64,000 nt of DNA, from NCBI GenBank assembly GCA_023394615.1, contig JAEXAI010000008.1, forward strand, positions 1 to 64,000, in the 5' to 3' direction. The translations under genes and the position numbers were made by a program. The notes below the pieces were generated by a model. It was not told the origin of the DNA and did no database searches. It worked only from the letters and a program-made list of their open reading frames with translations. The DNA is from Actinomycetes bacterium. Lineage in GTDB: Bacteria; Actinomycetota; Coriobacteriia; Coriobacteriales; Eggerthellaceae. Below, piece by piece: positions 60,688 through 64,000 of this stretch; the stretch's first letter is position 1; each line of letters starts with the position of its first letter.

Positions 60688-61986
60688 ATGGCCCAAAAAG
60701 AAAAAGTCGTACTGGCATACTCCGGCGGTTTGGACACTTCGTGCTGCATCAAATGGCTGCAATTGGAAAAGGATCTCGACGTCATTGCGGTTATCGGCGA
60801 AGTGGGGCAGGAGCATGACGGACTTGAGAAAGTGAAGCAGAAGGCCCTGAACATGGGCGCGCTTGACTGCATCATCGTGGATATGCGGGAAGACTACGCC
60901 AACAACTATCTGACGCATGCAATTGCCGCAAACGCAATGTATGAGAACAAATACCCCCTGATGAGCGCATTATCACGGCCGGCGATTTCGAAGTATCTGG
61001 TAGATGCAGCGCACAAGTACGGTGCGAAATACATTGCTCACGGCTGTACTGGCAAGGGCAACGACCAGGTGAGATTTGAAACCAGCATAAAGATGCTTGA
61101 TCCTGAACTCACCATATTGGCACCGGTGAGGGACTGGAAATTCAACACGAGGCCCCAGGAAATGGAGTGGGCTGCCGCGCACGACGTGCCTGTGCCCGCT
61201 ACGAAGGCATCCCCGTACTCCATCGATGACAACCTTTTCGGTCGTGCCATTGAGTGCGGCGTGTTGGAAGATCCTTGGAATGAGCCGCCCGCCGAGATCT
61301 GGAAGATAACGGTCGATCCTGAAAAGGCTCCTGATACACCCGAATACACCGAAATCGAGTTCGATCGTGGTATTCCGGTTGCTATAAACGGCAAAAAGAT
61401 GGGCTTGGTCGATGTCGTTACTACCATGAACGAGATTGCCGGCGCGAATGGCTACGGGCGTATCGACATGGTTGAAAACAGGCTTGTGGGCGTGAAGAGC
61501 AGGGAATGCTATGAGACCCCCGCCGCGCTTTCCATCATCGTAGCCCATAAAGCGCTTGAGGATCTGTGTCTCGAGCGTGAAGTCCTGCACTACAAGCTTG
61601 CGCTTGAGCAGAAATGGGCGGAGGCCGTTTACTATGGCCAGTGGTTCGGTCCTTTGAAAGAGGCTCTCGATGCCTTCATGGACTCCACGCAGAAGTGCCT
61701 TATGGGCACGGTCAGGCTGAAATTCTACAAGGGCACATGCACGGTCGTCGGTTCCAAGAGTCCATTCTCGCTCTACGACTATGGTCTGGCAACTTACGAC
61801 ACGGGGGATGACTTCAACCACAAAGCGGCTGCAGGTTTCATCGAGCTCTATGGGCTCTCCGCGAAAACATGGGCCGCGAACCGGGCGAAGTATGGCGAGA
61901 AGACGAACCTTTCCGACGCCTTCCATGCCGCAAGCCCATTCAAGGAAGACTCGCCCCTCTCTGGTGCGGGCTCCAAGGTTGAATAA
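60688..61986 (+). CDS. argG: Argininosuccinate synthase
   Basis: ArgG joins citrulline and aspartate using ATP. The 432-residue protein has the PP-loop VLAYSGGLDTSCCIKWL at the start, AHGCTGKGNDQVRFE, FNTRPQEMEWA, and the C-terminal catalytic segments with GRAIECGVLEDPWNEPP and YETPAALSII. GGAAAGG lies upstream. A hairpin and argH follow. Together with argH it completes the pathway from citrulline; argF (ornithine to citrulline) was not found in the window. Confidence 0.97.
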   Translation: MAQKEKVVLAYSGGLDTSCCIKWLQLEKDLDVIAVIGEVGQEHDGLEKVKQKALNMGALDCIIVDMREDYANNYLTHAIAANAMYENKYPLMSALSRPAISKYLVDAAHKYGAKYIAHGCTGKGNDQVRFETSIKMLDPELTILAPVRDWKFNTRPQEMEWAAAHDVPVPATKASPYSIDDNLFGRAIECGVLEDPWNEPPAEIWKITVDPEKAPDTPEYTEIEFDRGIPVAINGKKMGLVDVVTTMNEIAGANGYGRIDMVENRLVGVKSRECYETPAALSIIVAHKALEDLCLEREVLHYKLALEQKWAEAVYYGQWFGPLKEALDAFMDSTQKCLMGTVRLKFYKGTCTVVGSKSPFSLYDYGLATYDTGDDFNHKAAAGFIELYGLSAKTWAANRAKYGEKTNLSDAFHAASPFKEDSPLSGAGSKVE

Positions 61987-62005
61987 CTCGTATTATCAAA
62001 GATGA

Positions 62006-62046
62006 GCACGCGCACGGGTTCATTCCATGCGCGTGCGTTGCGTTCA
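62006..62046 (+). terminator. Hairpin between argG and argH
   Basis: A perfect 9-bp stem (GCACGCGCA, 62006-62014, with TGCGCGTGC, 62038-62046) lies 20 bases after argG. It lacks a true T-run, so it could attenuate or protect mRNA ends and may not be a full terminator. Confidence 0.45.
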
Positions 62047-62069
62047 CGCATCGTCACGAAGGAGAACAC

Positions 62070-63461
62070 ATGGCACTGTGGTCAGGCAGATTCGAAGAGG
62101 GCGTCAGCGATTTCACCCAGCGATTCGGTGCGTCGCTGCCCGTCGATAAGCAAATGTATGCACAAGATATCGCCGGGTCGCGCGCTCACGCGAAGATGTT
62201 AGCGGCTCAAGGAGTCATAAGCGAGGCGGATGCGCAAGCGATTGATGAAGGCCTTGCGCAGATAAAAAGCCAAATAGACTCGGGCGATTTCGTCTTCGAC
62301 ATCAACGACGAGGACATCCATATGGCTATCGAGCGCGAGTTGACTGAGCGCATCGGTGATGCGGGGGCACGCCTGCATACGGGTCGCAGCCGCAACGACC
62401 AGTCGATTACTGATTCGCGTCTGTATGCCAAGCACCTGTGCGCGTCTCTTATGTCGGCGAACGTGGATTTGCGTAGCGCTTTGGTGCAGGCCGCTGAAGA
62501 AAACCCGGATGTCATCATGCCCGGATACACGCATATGCAGCATGCCCAACCCGTTTTATACTCACATCATATGCTCGCTTACTTCTGGATGTTCACACGC
62601 GATTTCGCACGCTTGTGCCATGCTTTCGATGCGGCTGACTCCAATCCGCTCGGATCGGCAGCTCTTGCGGGAACCACCTACCCGCTCGATAGGCAAATGA
62701 CCGCTGCTGAACTGGGATTTTCAGATGTATGCCCCAATTCTTTGGATGCGGTATCCGACCATGATTTCCAATTGGACTTGGATTATGCCTGCAGTGTTTC
62801 GATGATGCATCTGTCCCGTCTGTGCGAAGAAATAATACTGTGGTCCACTTCTGAATTCGGCTTCATCACCCTCTCCGATGCCTATTCCACCGGTTCTTCA
62901 ATCATGCCGCAGAAAAAGAACCCTGATTTCGCCGAGCTCATCCGCGGGAAAACAGGTCGCGTCGTAGGGGATTTGGTTGCGCTGCTAGTGACCATGAAAG
63001 GCCTTCCTTTGGCCTACGACAAAGATATGCAAGAAGACAAGGAAGGCTGCATCGACGCCGCCTGTACGCTGCATGATTGCATGGTATGCGCAACGGGCAT
63101 GGTCTCGACAGCCACCATTCATCCCGATGCCATGGCTGCCTGTGCGAAGAAGGGCTATATGGCCGCGACCGACGTGGCTGACTACTTGGCGAAAAAGGGA
63201 ATGCCATTTCGCCAGGCGCATGAGGTAGTAGGACATCTCGTGTTGGAATGCGAGAAGCGCGGATGTGATTTGGAAGATTTGACGCTGCAGGACTTTAAAG
63301 CTGAAAGTCCCTTGTTCGAAGCGGACATTACCGGTGCGCTTGATTTACCGACTATTGTGGCAGCGCGCACTACGCAGGGGGGCACGGGAAATGCCGCTGT
63401 GGCAGAGCAGCTCAAAGCGGTGCACGCCGCACTTCAAGCAGATCAGGCGAAATTGGCCTAA
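62070..63461 (+). CDS. argH: Argininosuccinate lyase
   Basis: ArgH cleaves argininosuccinate to arginine and fumarate. The 463 residues include LWSGRFEEGVSDFTQRF at the start, HTGRSRNDQ, TPGYTHMQHAQPV-like segments (MPGYTHMQHAQPVLYSHH) and the fumarase/lyase signature GSSIMPQKKNPD. GAAGGAGAACAC precedes the ATG. It is the last arg gene here and is followed by a hairpin. Confidence 0.97.
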   Translation: MALWSGRFEEGVSDFTQRFGASLPVDKQMYAQDIAGSRAHAKMLAAQGVISEADAQAIDEGLAQIKSQIDSGDFVFDINDEDIHMAIERELTERIGDAGARLHTGRSRNDQSITDSRLYAKHLCASLMSANVDLRSALVQAAEENPDVIMPGYTHMQHAQPVLYSHHMLAYFWMFTRDFARLCHAFDAADSNPLGSAALAGTTYPLDRQMTAAELGFSDVCPNSLDAVSDHDFQLDLDYACSVSMMHLSRLCEEIILWSTSEFGFITLSDAYSTGSSIMPQKKNPDFAELIRGKTGRVVGDLVALLVTMKGLPLAYDKDMQEDKEGCIDAACTLHDCMVCATGMVSTATIHPDAMAACAKKGYMAATDVADYLAKKGMPFRQAHEVVGHLVLECEKRGCDLEDLTLQDFKAESPLFEADITGALDLPTIVAARTTQGGTGNAAVAEQLKAVHAALQADQAKLA

Positions 63462-63522
63462 AATCGCTCTTGTTGAACGGACGGGGCGAGGCGGTTCCAG
63501 GGCTGTATTTTCCCGCATGGAT

Positions 63523-63555
63523 AATGCGGCACCTCTTAAGGGCTGCCGCATTTCC
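63523..63555 (+). terminator. Weak intrinsic terminator after argH
   Basis: A 9-bp stem (AATGCGGCA, 63523-63531, with TGCCGCATT, 63544-63552) is followed by TTCC. It lies 60 bases after argH and before the penicillin-binding protein gene. Confidence 0.55.
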
Positions 63556-63642
63556 AGGATGCGCTTTTTCAACAAACTTGTGGACTTTCCCCTGCTTGCC
63601 TAGCAAGATGATAGAATAAGCCGAAATTTGCCAGGAGGTTAT

Positions 63643-64000
63643 ATGGGTTCACGTGCCATGAAAAAGCGCCCGGGAACGAGGAACAAGCGACGGTATCTGC
63701 CTGTTCTCTATGTTCTCGTTATACTGGCCGCCTTGGCGGTGGCTGCATATTGCTCACTTTATTCTTTGGGCCAGTCATGGTTGGAAGACCTTCCTGATTA
63801 CAAGGATGCTTCAGCATACAATCTGGCTCAGAAGACGAAAGTCTACGCATCTGATAACACCACGTTGCTCGCCGAGTTTTATCTTGAGGACCGCGAGCCG
63901 GTCAGCGGTCTGAGCGATATCAGCCAGTACGTCACGCAGGGCACTGTCGCCACTGAGGACGTGCGTTTCTATGAGCACAACGGTGTCGACTTGCTCGGTA
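63643..64000 (+). CDS. Class A penicillin-binding protein (transglycosylase/transpeptidase), N-terminal part
   Basis: Only the first 119 codons are in the window. They show a basic cytoplasmic start (KKRPGTRNKRRY), one signal-anchor helix (LPVLYVLVILAALAVAAYCS), and the beginning of the GT51 glycosyltransferase domain with TEDVRFYEHNGVDLLG, where the Glu is the catalytic residue of motif 1. This enzyme class polymerises and cross-links peptidoglycan outside the membrane. AGGAGG precedes the ATG. A TAGAAT at 63612-63617 is a possible -10. The rest lies beyond the window. Confidence 0.92.
   Translation, partial: MGSRAMKKRPGTRNKRRYLPVLYVLVILAALAVAAYCSLYSLGQSWLEDLPDYKDASAYNLAQKTKVYASDNTTLLAEFYLEDREPVSGLSDISQYVTQGTVATEDVRFYEHNGVDLLG

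Overview
The window looks like core chromosome of an anaerobic actinobacterium of the class Coriobacteriia (Eggerthellaceae-like). This is inferred from gene content and sequence style, not from a 16S gene or a search. The pointers are moderately high GC, a single-chain HisZ-HisG fusion, an archaeal-type split glutamate synthase, nickel-pincer cofactor genes, a DUF4037/DUF4125/TPR trio, GatCAB, and several low-oxygen-style iron-sulfur oxidoreductases. I found no phage, insertion sequence, CRISPR array, rRNA or tRNA gene.

Layout. 1-6779: the tail of an unidentified gene, dnaE, truA and a large acidic low-complexity protein. 6901-12653: asnB (reverse), a sodium:neurotransmitter-type transporter, ychF, a block of tandem ~100-bp repeats and a YhcH-family protein. 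12741-17723: an Fe-S aldo/keto reductase coupled to larE, larB and a short divergent larC, then a pentapeptide-repeat protein, a DNA-deoxyinosine glycosylase (reverse) and a VanZ-like protein. 17925-25317: gatC-gatA-gatB, a zinc-ribbon protein, a long inverted repeat, cysK (reverse), a DUF5692 membrane protein and a TetR regulator. 25712-34057: histidine biosynthesis hisZG-D-C-B-H-A-F, a reverse flavodoxin-like gene, then hisI overlapping recQ. 36246-37884: a tiny membrane protein and an MFS transporter (reverse). 38067-41990: a T-box leader, pheS, pheT and a strong terminator. 42022-44688: a reverse cluster of DUF4037, DUF4125 and TPR proteins. 45165-50516: a five-gene split glutamate synthase operon. 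50637-53021: two FKBP-type proteins and a glutamate-cysteine ligase (all reverse). 53189-55021: a CapD-type nucleotide-sugar dehydratase. 55328-63461: argC-J-B-D, argR, argG, argH. 63643-end: the start of a class A penicillin-binding protein.

How the genes work together. Amino-acid metabolism dominates: glutamate formation from glutamine (split GltS), asparagine (AsnB), cysteine (CysK, GshA-like), and nearly complete histidine and arginine pathways. hisE and argF were not found here and must be elsewhere or replaced. Two tRNA-charging units, GatCAB and PheST, lie among them. PheST is controlled by a transcriptional T-box, and argR has a palindromic operator candidate in its own leader.

Less explained parts are the DUF4037-DUF4125-TPR cluster, the AKR-LarE-LarB-short LarC unit without LarA, a 211-nt long inverted repeat beside cysK, the 205-bp higher-order tandem repeat after ychF, and a dispersed hairpin repeat seen in at least four copies.
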